Origin: Anaerobaca lacustris
Lineage (GTDB): Bacteria > Planctomycetota > Phycisphaerae > Sedimentisphaerales > Anaerobacaceae
Length of the DNA: 64,000 bases
Reading direction: 5' to 3'
NCBI RefSeq assembly: GCF_030012215.1
Contig: NZ_JASCXX010000009.1
Span: forward strand, 62,001-126,000
Part shown: positions 1 to 7,971 of the stretch, piece by piece
Position numbering within the stretch: position 1 is the stretch's first letter
Layout: each line of letters begins with the position of its first letter
Translations under genes and position numbers: made by a program
The notes under the pieces: model-generated
What the model was told of the DNA's origin: nothing
Databases searched by the model: none
The model's input: the letters and a program-made list of their open reading frames with translations, nothing else

Positions 1-45
1 GGGAACTAACCGCCGAAATCTGGTCACTCCAGGGACGAGACTGCG

Positions 46-495
46 TTGAACGACGACTACAGAGACATGTTGTGCGTCTTGTGCAACCACGGAGTTAGGT
101 TCCTCCTCGTTGGGGCCTATGCCATGGGCGCTCATGGTTATCCTCGCGCCACGGCTGATATCGACATTTGGGTCGAGCCCTCCCCGGAGAATTCCAGAAA
201 GGTTTATCGCGCACTGGCCGCGTTTGGCGCCCCACTGCAGACGATCCGTGAGGACGACTTCGTCAAGCCGGGGGTCGTCTTTCAGATCGGCATCGCACCC
301 CGGCGGATCGACATCATCACCGCCATCAGCGGTGTCGAGTTCGACCGCGCCTACGAGCACCGCCAGACCGTCGAGTTGGAAGGCCTGCCCATCGCCGTCC
401 TGTCCTACGACGACCTCGTCACGAACAAACGCGCCACGGGACGAGACAAAGACCAGATCGACCTCCGCCGTCTCGAGAAACACCCGCCGAAGTAG
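46..495 (+). CDS. nucleotidyltransferase-like protein (MNT/DUF6036 type)
   Basis: A 149-residue protein with a nucleotidyltransferase core. The N-terminal half reads LLVGAYAMGAHGYPRATADI followed by DIWVE, the usual G[GA]-x-A-x-x-x-h-G...R-x-T-x-DhDhhh signature with the two acidic metal ligands. Proteins of this shape are found as solo antitoxin-like or nucleotide-transferring enzymes in bacterial toxin-antitoxin loci. The chosen start is TTG, with GGGACGAGA about 5 bases upstream acting as a weak ribosome binding site. No toxin partner is visible because the gene is at the window edge; its partner could lie upstream. Function is inferred from the motif only. Confidence 0.7.
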   Translation: MNDDYRDMLCVLCNHGVRFLLVGAYAMGAHGYPRATADIDIWVEPSPENSRKVYRALAAFGAPLQTIREDDFVKPGVVFQIGIAPRRIDIITAISGVEFDRAYEHRQTVELEGLPIAVLSYDDLVTNKRATGRDKDQIDLRRLEKHPPK

Positions 496-963
496 GCCCA
501 CACACCGGCAGAAGCGTCGGACTCACACGCACCAGCCGCATGCACGTCCCAAACCCAGACCCGCACCAGCCACCCCTTTGTCATGTTGAGCGGAGCAACA
601 CGAAGTCGAAACATATGGCCATGGAACACGCGTAATGCGCTGCTGTTCGGACTGAGGCATCGTTGGCGTCCAGCATGACACCAGACGCTGTGCGCAGCGG
701 CATGCCCGACTCCGTTCTCCGGCTCGTGCGCATGGCGGAACCTTGCTGTTTTCAGTTGTCTCGTCAGGGTGCTTCCGTTCGGCGCGTATATCGGCGGGCC
801 GGTGGGGCCAGATAAGGGAAAAGTGGGCCGACGGGGAGAAAAAGTACCGTCGGGGTTTTCAGGGTTCGACAGGGCGGTTCGCCTGTGCGTTAGCAGGGTA
901 TGCCCCGGCCGGCCGCCGGAGGGGGAAGGCGGCCGGGTGGGCGCTATGGGGCGGGCCGGGCGG
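496..963. other. intergenic stretch with repeat fragment
   Basis: No convincing gene. It holds a partial copy (about 581-621) of the dispersed element seen complete at 3834-3943 (core TGAGCGGAGCAACACGAAGT) and a GC-rich hairpin at 909-936. ORFs here lack ribosome binding sites and protein-like composition. Confidence 0.5.
909..936 (-). terminator. possible hairpin terminator of the 964-1497 gene
   Basis: CCGGCCGCC at 909-917 pairs perfectly with GGCGGCCGG at 928-936 around a 10-base loop. It lies just past the stop of the minus-strand gene ending at 964. There is no U-tract, so intrinsic termination is uncertain. Confidence 0.3.
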
Positions 964-1497
964 TCAGTCGGCGTCGGGCTGCTCGTCCTCGGAGTCGTCC
1001 GCGCATGGGCGGCATTCCTGGCTCTGGTAGACGACGACCGTGGCGCTCTGGGTCACGACGGCCGAGCCGCCCTCGCTGGTGCTGACGGAGGCGTACTGGA
1101 CGCCGCCGACGTACTGGCTCTGGGTGCCGCAGTCGTTGGTCTGGGTCTGGCCGGCGACGCCGCCCTGAATCCCCACGGCCGATCCGTCGCCAGAGTTGGC
1201 CACGACCTGACTCATGCCGGCGGTCATGCCCTGCTCCTGCCAGTCGTCGTCGCCGTCCTGATGCCCAGCGGCCCATTCGGTCTGAACGACGAGTCCGACA
1301 CCGGTCGTCCCATCGGTGTCGGCGTACTGGAACCCGGCCGAGTTGGCGTTCCAGCCGTCGTTGTAGGAAGGCCCTGTGGTGAAGCCTCCCAGTCGGAACG
1401 AGCCGTTGGTCAGCAGGCCCGCCCAGAACTCGGCGGCCGGGGCGGCGGCGGCCAGGGCCAGCACCGCAGCCATGAGAAACCACATTCCCTTGCGCAT
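964..1497 (-). CDS. secreted hypothetical protein
   Basis: A 177-residue protein with a clear signal peptide (MRKGMWFLMAAVLALAAAAP, then AEFWAG). The mature part is rich in Gly, Ser, Thr, Gln and Asn, with many short beta-like segments (for example QTQTNDCGTQSQYVGGVQYA). It ends in an acidic tail with a CxxC (CRPCADDSEDE). A strong AAGGAG sits 8 bases before the ATG (1506-1511 on the other strand). The composition suggests an exported surface or extracellular protein. I do not recognise the family. It is monocistronic, with no same-strand neighbour close by. Confidence 0.65.
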   Translation of the reverse strand: MRKGMWFLMAAVLALAAAAPAAEFWAGLLTNGSFRLGGFTTGPSYNDGWNANSAGFQYADTDGTTGVGLVVQTEWAAGHQDGDDDWQEQGMTAGMSQVVANSGDGSAVGIQGGVAGQTQTNDCGTQSQYVGGVQYASVSTSEGGSAVVTQSATVVVYQSQECRPCADDSEDEQPDAD

Positions 1498-1949
1498 CGC
1501 TCACTCTCCTTGTCTCTGTACGCCCCTCCCCCGCCGGACGAACGCCGCACCGGTCGCCGACCGGTCGCGCGATGGCTGCGCACCGCGGCGGGCGGACAGG
1601 GTCGAAAGCGTGGAATGGCACTTCGGAACGGGAACGGCACAGGCCGGCTCGGCGAGCAGGCCCTCGCCTGCAAAACAACCTCTGCGACCGATCTGTACAC
1701 GGCCATCGGCAGCCCCCCGGTAGCTCGGTCCCCCCGAGCGTCAGAGTCTCCCATCGCCGGGAGAACGCAATGATACACCGGCTCTACGAGCAGACATTAG
1801 GAGCCCAACAATGCCTGTCAAGGGGAATCTGCTGCCAGAGGCATCATCAATTCTGATGATACACCCACCGGGCGCTCCCCCCCTGCTGAGAACCGCAACG
1901 GCGGGTCTGCGCCCACGGCGATGGGCCCAGGATTTCCAGGGAAAGGGGG
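1498..1949. other. intergenic, nothing recognised
   Basis: About 450 bases between the secreted protein and the tRNA promoter. ORFs across it have no ribosome binding site and Arg/Pro-rich shadow composition. I see no gene or clear RNA here. Confidence 0.4.
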
Positions 1950-1978
1950 TTTACAGGGTCGGGGGACCGTGGTAGAAT
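1950..1978 (+). promoter_or_regulatory. sigma-70 promoter of tRNA-Thr
   Basis: TTTACA (1950-1955), a 17-base spacer and TAGAAT (1973-1978) stand 14 bases before the mature 5' end of the tRNA. It may also serve the membrane gene that begins 41 bases after the tRNA. Confidence 0.65.
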
Positions 1979-1991
1979 ATGGGTTTGTGGC

Positions 1992-2063
1992 GCCGATGTA
2001 GCTCAACGGTAGAGCACGGCTTTCGTAAAGCCGGGGTTGAGAGTTCAAATCTCTCCATCGGCT
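1992..2063 (+). tRNA. tRNA-Thr (anticodon CGT)
   Basis: A full cloverleaf can be drawn. The acceptor stem is GCCGATG/CATCGGC, the D-arm GCTC/GAGC, the anticodon stem CGGCT/AGCCG with loop TTCGTAA (anticodon CGT, reading ACG, Thr), and the T-arm GAGAG/CTCTC with loop TTCAAAT. The discriminator is T and CCA is not encoded. A run of six T follows at once, which can serve as a weak terminator. Confidence 0.95.
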
Positions 2064-2103
2064 TTTTTCGCATGCGGAGATAATTTGGACAAAGGAGGCT
2101 GCG

Positions 2104-3750
2104 ATGGAAGCGCAGGAGACGAACAGCCCCTCGAAGGCCCCGACTGGTGGATTGGCTCTGGCGGCCGCCATATCTCTGGCTGGCGGCATCGGCCTGCTTG
2201 GCCTTCTTGTCTTCGTGAATCGCACCTCTGAGGCGTGCGGCTACAGGACCGGGGCCCTTCAGACACTGATCGGCAGTGCGGGATTGCTCTGCTGCCAGGC
2301 TGCGCCGCTGTTCGGCCTGATCGCGGTCTTTGGCGCTATCGGCAAGCGGCAAGAGATCGTTGCCCGCAGTGCAACCGAGAGCGGCCCGACCCGGGCTATG
2401 GCGCGCCGATTCCTCGTCGCCGGACTGCTGTTTGCCACAGTAGCGTTCGTGCCTTCGGTGGTCGCCATCACTTATGGAATCGCGGCGCACCGCATGCTAC
2501 CCCAGTGGTGGGTCGTCGAGCATATGTCTATTGCAGTGCTTGGTTTGGCGATGGGGTGGATTTCGCTGCGTCTGTTCCAGAGAATCCCGGGCGCGAAGTT
2601 GCCTCTGATCGCCTCGGCCTCTGTTGTCGTCCTCGGCGTGGCGTCCGTCGCGGGGACGTTTGGCCTGACCAGCGTGGCCTCTTATCTGGGTCAGCGATTC
2701 CACGACCTTGCGAAGGAAAGAACGTTCAGCGGTGACTCGGGCCAGCTCGAACGGACAGTGGTCGTCCCGACACTCGACACTCCCAGCCCTGCGGGCAAAA
2801 ACGTGATCTGGTGTTCCTCGTTCCAACTGGCGTGGAACGAGATACGTGACAACGTGATCGGCGCGCCGCTCGATGTCGTTGGCGCGGAGGAGCTTGCAGA
2901 CCGTCTGAACAAGGCCCCCCATCGCGCCGGCGACCTCGAACCCGGCTCGTGCTACGCCGCCGGCGGATGGACACGCGACGGGATCGTGGAACGAATCGAG
3001 AAAGAAATGGGCGTCAGGTTCCCTCGTCGGGAACTGCCCGATTTCAACGATTTCGAAGACAGGGGCGGCATACTGGCGTATTCCTACCTGACGGCCAACG
3101 TACCCTTCCGGCGTCCCTTCCGCCAGCTCGACGAAGGGTTCACCTTCACCGACTCGCAGCGCGCCGAAACGCTCGTGGCCGGCTTCGGCCTGTGGCAGGC
3201 CTTCCTGTCGCGATATAGGGACATTCGCGAGCAGGTGGAAATTCTCTATGTGGGATGGGAAGACCCGAATCAGCCCTGGGGCCCGATGAAAGAGTATGCG
3301 CTCGACCTGTGCCGGCACAGTAAGCCCTACCAAGTGGTTGTCGCGGTGGTCGAGCCGAAAGGTTCGCTGGCCGAGACCTACGAACACATTCAGCGCGGCA
3401 TGGAGCAGTTCAAAAACCAGCGCGGTTATGAAAACGGCCGATGGTTTGAGGAATCCGATTTGCTGCGCGTGCCGGAAATGTACTGGCGCATCGACCACCG
3501 CTTCGCTGAACTCATTGGCAGGATGGTGGCCAACGTGGGAATCCCCGTGGTCGAGGCCATGCAAACCATCGAATTTCGTCTCGACCGCTCCGGCGCGATG
3601 CTCGAGAGCGAGGCCCTCGTCGCCATCGCCGCCATACCCAGAAACTTCGTGTTCAACCGTCCGTTTCTAATCTCTATGAAGAAGCGGGATGCGGACCGGC
3701 CGTTCTTCGTCATGTGGGTGGACAACGCGGAACTGCTGGTCCGCCAATAG
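2104..3750 (+). CDS. five-helix membrane protein with serpin-like C-terminal domain
   Basis: A 548-residue protein with about five hydrophobic helices (roughly 16-38, 50-78, 103-124, 140-157, 166-190) followed by a ~317-residue soluble domain. That domain begins NVIWCSSFQLAWNEI, which recalls serpin helix A/B ('NVhhSPhShxxAL'). It ends with a hinge-like FRLDRSGAMLESEALVAI, then FVFNRPFLISMK and RPFFVMWVDNAELL, closely matching the serpin signature F-x-x-x-RPF-h-h-h-h ... P-h-F-h-G/W-h-V-x-x-P. From the hinge Gly (497) to FVFNRPF there are only about 18 residues, shorter than in inhibitory serpins. A strong AAAGGAGG precedes the ATG. The serpin relation is inference from motif order; protease inhibition is not shown. 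Confidence 0.6.
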   Translation: MEAQETNSPSKAPTGGLALAAAISLAGGIGLLGLLVFVNRTSEACGYRTGALQTLIGSAGLLCCQAAPLFGLIAVFGAIGKRQEIVARSATESGPTRAMARRFLVAGLLFATVAFVPSVVAITYGIAAHRMLPQWWVVEHMSIAVLGLAMGWISLRLFQRIPGAKLPLIASASVVVLGVASVAGTFGLTSVASYLGQRFHDLAKERTFSGDSGQLERTVVVPTLDTPSPAGKNVIWCSSFQLAWNEIRDNVIGAPLDVVGAEELADRLNKAPHRAGDLEPGSCYAAGGWTRDGIVERIEKEMGVRFPRRELPDFNDFEDRGGILAYSYLTANVPFRRPFRQLDEGFTFTDSQRAETLVAGFGLWQAFLSRYRDIREQVEILYVGWEDPNQPWGPMKEYALDLCRHSKPYQVVVAVVEPKGSLAETYEHIQRGMEQFKNQRGYENGRWFEESDLLRVPEMYWRIDHRFAELIGRMVANVGIPVVEAMQTIEFRLDRSGAMLESEALVAIAAIPRNFVFNRPFLISMKKRDADRPFFVMWVDNAELLVRQ

Positions 3751-3833
3751 CGCACGCCCGCCCGGAGATTCCCCTGCGGGGCTAGGCGCAAAGACACCGG
3801 CGGCGGGAACAGTGAGAGAGTATACAGGCCTTC

Positions 3834-3943
3834 TTGTCATGTCGAGCGGAGCAACGCGAAGTCGAGACATCTGGCCAGAGACCGAACATGTACCTTATCC
3901 GCGGCCAGATTCCTCCGCTCCGCTTCGCTCCGGTCGGAATGAC
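3834..3943. repeat. imperfect palindromic dispersed repeat
   Basis: The left arm TGTCATGTCGAGCGGAGCAA...GACATCTGGCC and the right arm GGCCAGATTCC...GTCGGAATGACG are imperfect inverted copies enclosing a ~25-base centre. A partial related copy lies at 581-621. It is non-coding and behaves like a REP/MITE-type element. The rest of 3751-4102 shows no gene. Confidence 0.65.
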
Positions 3944-4102
3944 GACGTTGTGTACTGCACTTCGTGAAGATCTGCCTACAGGCGGGAATCGCAGTTGGGG
4001 GCGACGGGTTGAGAATTCCAGGCTGGCGTTGCGATCCGGGTTGCGGTATCTTACGTAGCGCGGGTGATGGCACAACCGCAGAATTGGGCAGGAGATCCGA
4101 CG

Positions 4103-4366
4103 ATGGACGCACAGCCGAAACGCCCGACCGAGGATACGACGCCGCAGGCGCGACAGGCACAGTACGAGATCTATCGCAAGATGCCGGCCGCACGGAAACT
4201 CGAACTGGTGTTCGAGACGTACCACACGGGCCGTCGGCTCGCGATAGCCGGGATCAAGATGCGAAACCCGCACGCCAACGAGGAGGAACTCTGGCATCTC
4301 TGGGCCCGCCAGCATCTTGGGGCCAGATCCTACGACGTCGCCTATGGAGTGATGAGCTATGAGTGA
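4103..4366 (+). CDS. Rv0078B-related antitoxin-like small protein
   Basis: An 87-residue protein. The core, YRKMPAARKLELVFETYHTG followed by RRLAIAGIKMRNPHANEEELWHLWARQHLG, matches a small family (M-x-x-x-x-K-h-x-h-h-x-x-h-Y-x-x-x-R-x-h-x-x-x-x-h-R-x-x-x-P-x-h-x-E-x-x-h) that I know as Rv0078B-related antitoxins or partners of nucleotidyltransferases. The start chosen is ATG 4103 with AGGAG 8 bases upstream; an upstream GTG/ATG at 4064/4067 lacks a better site. It overlaps the next gene by 8 bases, so the two are probably translationally coupled as an antitoxin/toxin-type pair. Confidence 0.6.
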   Translation: MDAQPKRPTEDTTPQARQAQYEIYRKMPAARKLELVFETYHTGRRLAIAGIKMRNPHANEEELWHLWARQHLGARSYDVAYGVMSYE

Positions 4367-4946
4367 GCTGCGCGAAATCCAGGTCCTCGAGCGGCTGGCC
4401 GAGGTGCTCGACGCGCTGGGCATCCCCTACGCGATCGGCGGGTCCATCGCCAGCAGCGTCTACGGCACGGTGCGTTTCACGCGGGACGCCGACATCGCGA
4501 TCCTGCCGTTCGCGGCGGTGGCCGACAAATTCTACGCCCGGCTCAAGGACGAGTTCTACGTCAGCGAAGAGGCGATGCAGCAGGCGCTGGGCTGCTGCGG
4601 CTCGTTCAACATCGTCCACTACGAGACCGCCTTCAAGATCGACCTGTTCCTGCTGGGTCCGAGCGAGTTCGAGCAGCAACTGCTGGTCCGCAGCCGGATG
4701 GTCCGCCTGGGCGAGACCCCCGAAAGCGACCTGTGTTTCGTCTCGCCCGAAGACGTGATCCTGCTGAAACTGCGCCGCCTGAGCGAATCGGACGGGTTCG
4801 AGGAGAGCCAGTGGGGCGACATCCTCGGCGTGCTGGCGATCCAGGGCCAAGCCCTGAATTTCGCACGTCTGACCGAAGATGCGAGAATTCTCGGCGTCGA
4901 GGAACTTTTCGAACGAGCCATCGCCGAAGCTCAGACGTACGTGTGA
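4359..4946 (+). CDS. nucleotidyltransferase-like protein (DUF6036 type), paired
   Basis: A 195-residue protein. The segment GIPYAIGGSIASSVYGTVRF, then TRDADIAIL, carries the GG...G...R-x-T-x-DhDh nucleotidyltransferase signature. The C-terminal half, with SPEDVILLKLRRL and DILGVL-like segments, is typical of DUF6036/AbiEii-like proteins. It starts inside the end of the preceding small gene (ATGAGT at 4359). The arrangement, small helical protein then nucleotidyltransferase, recurs in bacterial genomes as a toxin-antitoxin-like module. Whether it modifies tRNA, protein or nothing cannot be read from the sequence. Confidence 0.75.
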   Translation: MSELREIQVLERLAEVLDALGIPYAIGGSIASSVYGTVRFTRDADIAILPFAAVADKFYARLKDEFYVSEEAMQQALGCCGSFNIVHYETAFKIDLFLLGPSEFEQQLLVRSRMVRLGETPESDLCFVSPEDVILLKLRRLSESDGFEESQWGDILGVLAIQGQALNFARLTEDARILGVEELFERAIAEAQTYV

Positions 4947-5000
4947 ATAGGGACCATGGGCAGAGCCACAATGGTCTGATGGAGAGCCTATTTCATTCGG

Positions 5001-5324
5001 ATGGAGACTGTTTGCATGATCGGTACCTATGTCGGGCATCATTTCCACCAGAGCATAATCTGGGGAATCACCCTGCAATGTTTCGGGGTTCTCATCCCAT
5101 TGAGTCAGAATCGGCCAATTCTGACAGTCTTGGGCGGCGTGATACTGTTTGGAGGCACATTGCTCACGGTTATGGGTTTTGCGGCCTATACAAGAACAAA
5201 AGGGAGGAGTCCGGCGTGGTCATCGCTGGCATTCCTATCGATTATCGGGTGGATCATTCTGATCTCGCTGAAGCCGAAACAGGTGTGTGCCCTGACGGGT
5301 GACAGTTCACAAAGAGCAACATGA
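5001..5324 (+). CDS. small membrane protein
   Basis: A 107-residue ORF with three hydrophobic segments (around YVGHHFHQSIIWGITLQCFG, then LTVLGGVILFGGTLLTVMGF, then WSSLAFLSIIGWIILISL) ending in basic residues. The stop overlaps the larE start as ATGA, which favours a real coupled gene. A second ATG lies at 5016; neither has a strong ribosome binding site. I do not recognise the family. The membrane topology is visible but no function is implied. Confidence 0.5.
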   Translation: METVCMIGTYVGHHFHQSIIWGITLQCFGVLIPLSQNRPILTVLGGVILFGGTLLTVMGFAAYTRTKGRSPAWSSLAFLSIIGWIILISLKPKQVCALTGDSSQRAT

Positions 5325-6154
5325 CACTACAAGAAAAACGCAGCACACTTGAGGGAATCCTTCGAGATCTGGGCCGAGTCGTCGTCGCGTTCTCGGGCGG
5401 CGTGGACAGCTCGCTGCTGCTGAAGGTGGCGGCCGAGACGCTGGGGACGGACAACGTACTGGCCTGCATCAGCGCCGGGGCCTCAGAGCCGAGCCATCAG
5501 CTCGCGCGGGCGGCCGCGCTGGCCCGCGATATCGGCGTCGAACTGATGACGGTCGAGACGGACGAGCTGGACGACCCGAACTTCGTGGTCAACCAGGCGG
5601 ACCGCTGCTTTCACTGCAAGTCGCATCTGTGCCGGACGCTGCTGGACATCGCCGCCGAGCGCGGGTTTGAGCATGTGGTCTTCGGGACCAACTACGACGA
5701 TCTCGACGACTTTCGGCCCGGCAACCGGGCCATCGCAGAACTCGGCGTCCGCTCGCCGCTGGCCGAGGCGAAGCTGACCAAAGACGACATCCGCCGGCTC
5801 AGCCGACAGTTCGGCCTGCCCACCGCCGACATGCCGTCGTCGCCCTGCCTGGCGTCGCGGATCAGCTATGGGCTGGAAGTGACCGCCGAGCGGCTCAGGC
5901 AGATCGATGAGGCCGAGGCCTTTCTGAGAGAGGCGGGTTTCGTCGAGTTTCGCGTCCGCCACCACGACGAGGTCGCCCGCATCGAGGTCCCGCCTGCCGA
6001 GATCACCCGGCTGGCCGCCGAGCCGCTCCGCTCCCATGTGGTGGACAAGCTCAAGAGGATCGGGTTTCGCTATGTCGCCCTGGACCTCCAGGGCTTTCGC
6101 TCCGGCTCGCTGAACGAGGCGCTCTCGGAACAGCAGAAGCGAGCCAGCCTATGA
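5321..6154 (+). CDS. larE: LarE, ATP-dependent sacrificial sulfur transferase
   Basis: LarE adenylates the carboxylates of a pyridinium dinucleotide and donates sulfur from its own cysteine to build the nickel-pincer cofactor of lactate racemase and relatives. This 277-residue protein has the PP-loop SGGVDSS (25-31), the RCFHCK segment (95-100) and SPCLASRI with Cys at 176, the same position as the sacrificial Cys of the Lactobacillus enzyme. The length is normal for the family. larB and larC are not in the window, so the cofactor pathway is either split or incomplete. The ATGA overlap with the upstream small membrane gene suggests co-translation. Confidence 0.93.
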   Translation: MTLQEKRSTLEGILRDLGRVVVAFSGGVDSSLLLKVAAETLGTDNVLACISAGASEPSHQLARAAALARDIGVELMTVETDELDDPNFVVNQADRCFHCKSHLCRTLLDIAAERGFEHVVFGTNYDDLDDFRPGNRAIAELGVRSPLAEAKLTKDDIRRLSRQFGLPTADMPSSPCLASRISYGLEVTAERLRQIDEAEAFLREAGFVEFRVRHHDEVARIEVPPAEITRLAAEPLRSHVVDKLKRIGFRYVALDLQGFRSGSLNEALSEQQKRASL

Positions 6155-6458
6155 TGCACAAGCGCAGGACGGATTCGGCTGATGGCTGTACATCCGTGCC
6201 ATTGTCTGGAGGTTGACGGCCTGCTGCCAAATCCGAAGTTCGAATGTCGAAGCTCGAAGCAAGTACGAAGGCTCGAAGACTTCAAATCCGAGACGGCCGT
6301 TGCGACGCCTGGGTTTGAGACATTGGAGTCTGGATCATTCGGGCTTGTTTCGGATTTCGCATTTCGCGTTTCGAGTTTCAATACGGAAAAGCCTGTTGGC
6401 TCGCGTCGAATCGTGTGGGCGTAGCCGAGATGACGACACCTTTATGCGGGAGGAATTC
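6155..6458. repeat. intergenic region with A+T-rich 'TTCGAATTTC'-type repeat
   Basis: Between larE and the next gene lies a degenerate inverted-repeat array: AATCCGAAGTTCGAATGTCG and AAGCTCGAAGCAAGTACGAA on the left, GTTTCGGATTTCGCATTTCG and CGTTTCGAGTTTC on the right (about 6229-6382). Such TTCGAA/TTTCGG rich elements are dispersed non-coding repeats. No gene is convincing here. Confidence 0.5.
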
Positions 6459-7388
6459 ATGCCATCGAATCGCACGTCACAGACTCGTCGGATGTCACGT
6501 CGTACCGTTCTTTCGATCGCCCTGGCCGTCTGCTTCGCCTGGCCGATCTCCTCGGCCCTGGCCGCCGAGGCAGACGGCGGTAAGAACGAACTCCACGTGA
6601 TGAGTTTCAACATCCGCTACGGGACCGCCAACGACGGGCCGGACCACTGGAAGAACCGCAAGGAGCAGGTCTGCGAACTGATCGGCCGCAGCGACTGCGA
6701 CCTGATCGGTCTGCAGGAGGCCCTGCGGTTCCAGATCGACGAGATTCGCGCCGCCGTGCCCATCTACGGTGAGATCGGCGTCGGACGCGACGACGGCAGG
6801 ACCAAAGGCGAGTACAGCGGCATCCTCTATCGCACCGACCGCCTGATCGTGGCCGAGGCCGGAACGTTCTGGCTGTCCGACACGCCGGAGGTCCCCGGCT
6901 CGATGACGTGGGGCAACCGGATCACGCGAATCTGCACCTGGGCCCGGTTCATCCACAAACCCTCGGGCAAGGCCTTCTATCTGTTCAACACACACTTCGA
7001 CCATCAGTCGCAGCCGTCGCGCGAGAAGGCCGCCGTCCTTGTGGCCCGGCGTATTCGCGATCGCCAGCACCCCGACCCGGTGATCTTCACCGGCGATTTC
7101 AACGCGGGCGAATCCAACCCGGCCGTCCGCTATCTGTTGGGTGATCTCGACCTGGACGGCAAGACGCCCGTTCCGTTCGTCGATTCGTTCCGGCTCCTGC
7201 ACCCGGACGCGACCGAGGTCGGCACGTTCAACGCCTTCAAGGGCACCCGCACGGGCGACAAGATCGACTACATCTTCGTCCTGCCGGACGCCAAGGTCCG
7301 GGAGGCCCGAATCCTCTACGACAACGAAAACGGCCGCTACCCCAGCGACCACTTCCCCATCACCGCCAGGCTCATCCTGCCGGATTGA
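6459..7388 (+). CDS. secreted endonuclease/exonuclease/phosphatase-family hydrolase
   Basis: A 309-residue protein with a twin-arginine-like, basic signal sequence (RRMSRRTVLSIALAVCFAWP, then ISSALAAEA). The EEP fold motifs are LHVMSFNIRYG, DLIGLQEAL, YSGILYRTDRL, FNTHFDHQS (catalytic His), IFTGDFNAGESNP (Asp/Asn pair), DKIDYIFV and YPSDHFPITARL. It probably acts outside the cytoplasm on a phosphodiester or phosphomonoester. The best relatives are the secreted EEP proteins of Bacteroidota and Planctomycetota; the substrate is unknown. The start is set by GGGAGGA 6 bases before ATG 6459; upstream in-frame codons fall in repeat DNA. Confidence 0.88.
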   Translation: MPSNRTSQTRRMSRRTVLSIALAVCFAWPISSALAAEADGGKNELHVMSFNIRYGTANDGPDHWKNRKEQVCELIGRSDCDLIGLQEALRFQIDEIRAAVPIYGEIGVGRDDGRTKGEYSGILYRTDRLIVAEAGTFWLSDTPEVPGSMTWGNRITRICTWARFIHKPSGKAFYLFNTHFDHQSQPSREKAAVLVARRIRDRQHPDPVIFTGDFNAGESNPAVRYLLGDLDLDGKTPVPFVDSFRLLHPDATEVGTFNAFKGTRTGDKIDYIFVLPDAKVREARILYDNENGRYPSDHFPITARLILPD

Positions 7389-7413
7389 GCCGAGTACGAC
7401 ATTGGGAAAACCT

Positions 7414-7821
7414 ATGATGCGGTTTGGTGGACATGTCTACAAGGACAACAGCCATTGGCTGGCGGAGATCCCTTTGCTGGGGTACATGACGCAGGGACGG
7501 ACGAAGAAAGAAGCTCTGGAGATGATCGGCGACCTGATCGAGACGATGGTGGATAAGGATGGCTTCACCGCCCAGGTCCATGCCGCCGGAGAGGACCGTT
7601 TCGAGGTGGGCTCGGAGGACGTCAAGGCCCTCGTGGCGCTGCTTCTCCAGAGGAAACGCGAATTGAGCGGCCTGACCCTGGCCCAGGCGGCCGAGCGACT
7701 CGGCATCGCCTCGCGCAACGCCTACGCCCGCTACGAACAGGGCAAGGCAGCGCCGACCGTGGAGAAACTCTGCCAGCTTCTCCACGCCGTCAGCCCCGAA
7801 GACGACCTCGTCATCGCATAG
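7414..7821 (+). CDS. HicB-like antitoxin fused to XRE-type helix-turn-helix
   Basis: A 135-residue protein. Residues 1-65 form a HicB-type half-RNase-H fold (YKDNSHWLAEIPLLGYMTQG, then RTKKEALEMIGDLIETMV). The C-terminal ~65 residues are a lambda-repressor/XRE helix-turn-helix (SGLTLAQAAERLGIASRNAY, then ARYEQGKAAPTVEKLCQLL). HicB proteins neutralise HicA mRNA interferases and bind their own operator. No HicA-like gene flanks it here, so it may be an orphan regulator. The weak AT-rich TTGGGAAAA precedes two adjacent ATG codons; the first was taken. Confidence 0.8.
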   Translation: MMRFGGHVYKDNSHWLAEIPLLGYMTQGRTKKEALEMIGDLIETMVDKDGFTAQVHAAGEDRFEVGSEDVKALVALLLQRKRELSGLTLAQAAERLGIASRNAYARYEQGKAAPTVEKLCQLLHAVSPEDDLVIA

Positions 7822-7971
7822 AGCATCAGCAGCATGGGCTGAAGCCCATCCTACAATTGACCCCTCAGGTGGAACGGGCAATCGCGTCCGGAGAGGCCTC
7901 TGGACCTGGGGCGGGGTTTCGGGTATACTGGTGCGGCTAAGTTCTTTTGATTCTTTGTGTTGTGGAGTTCT

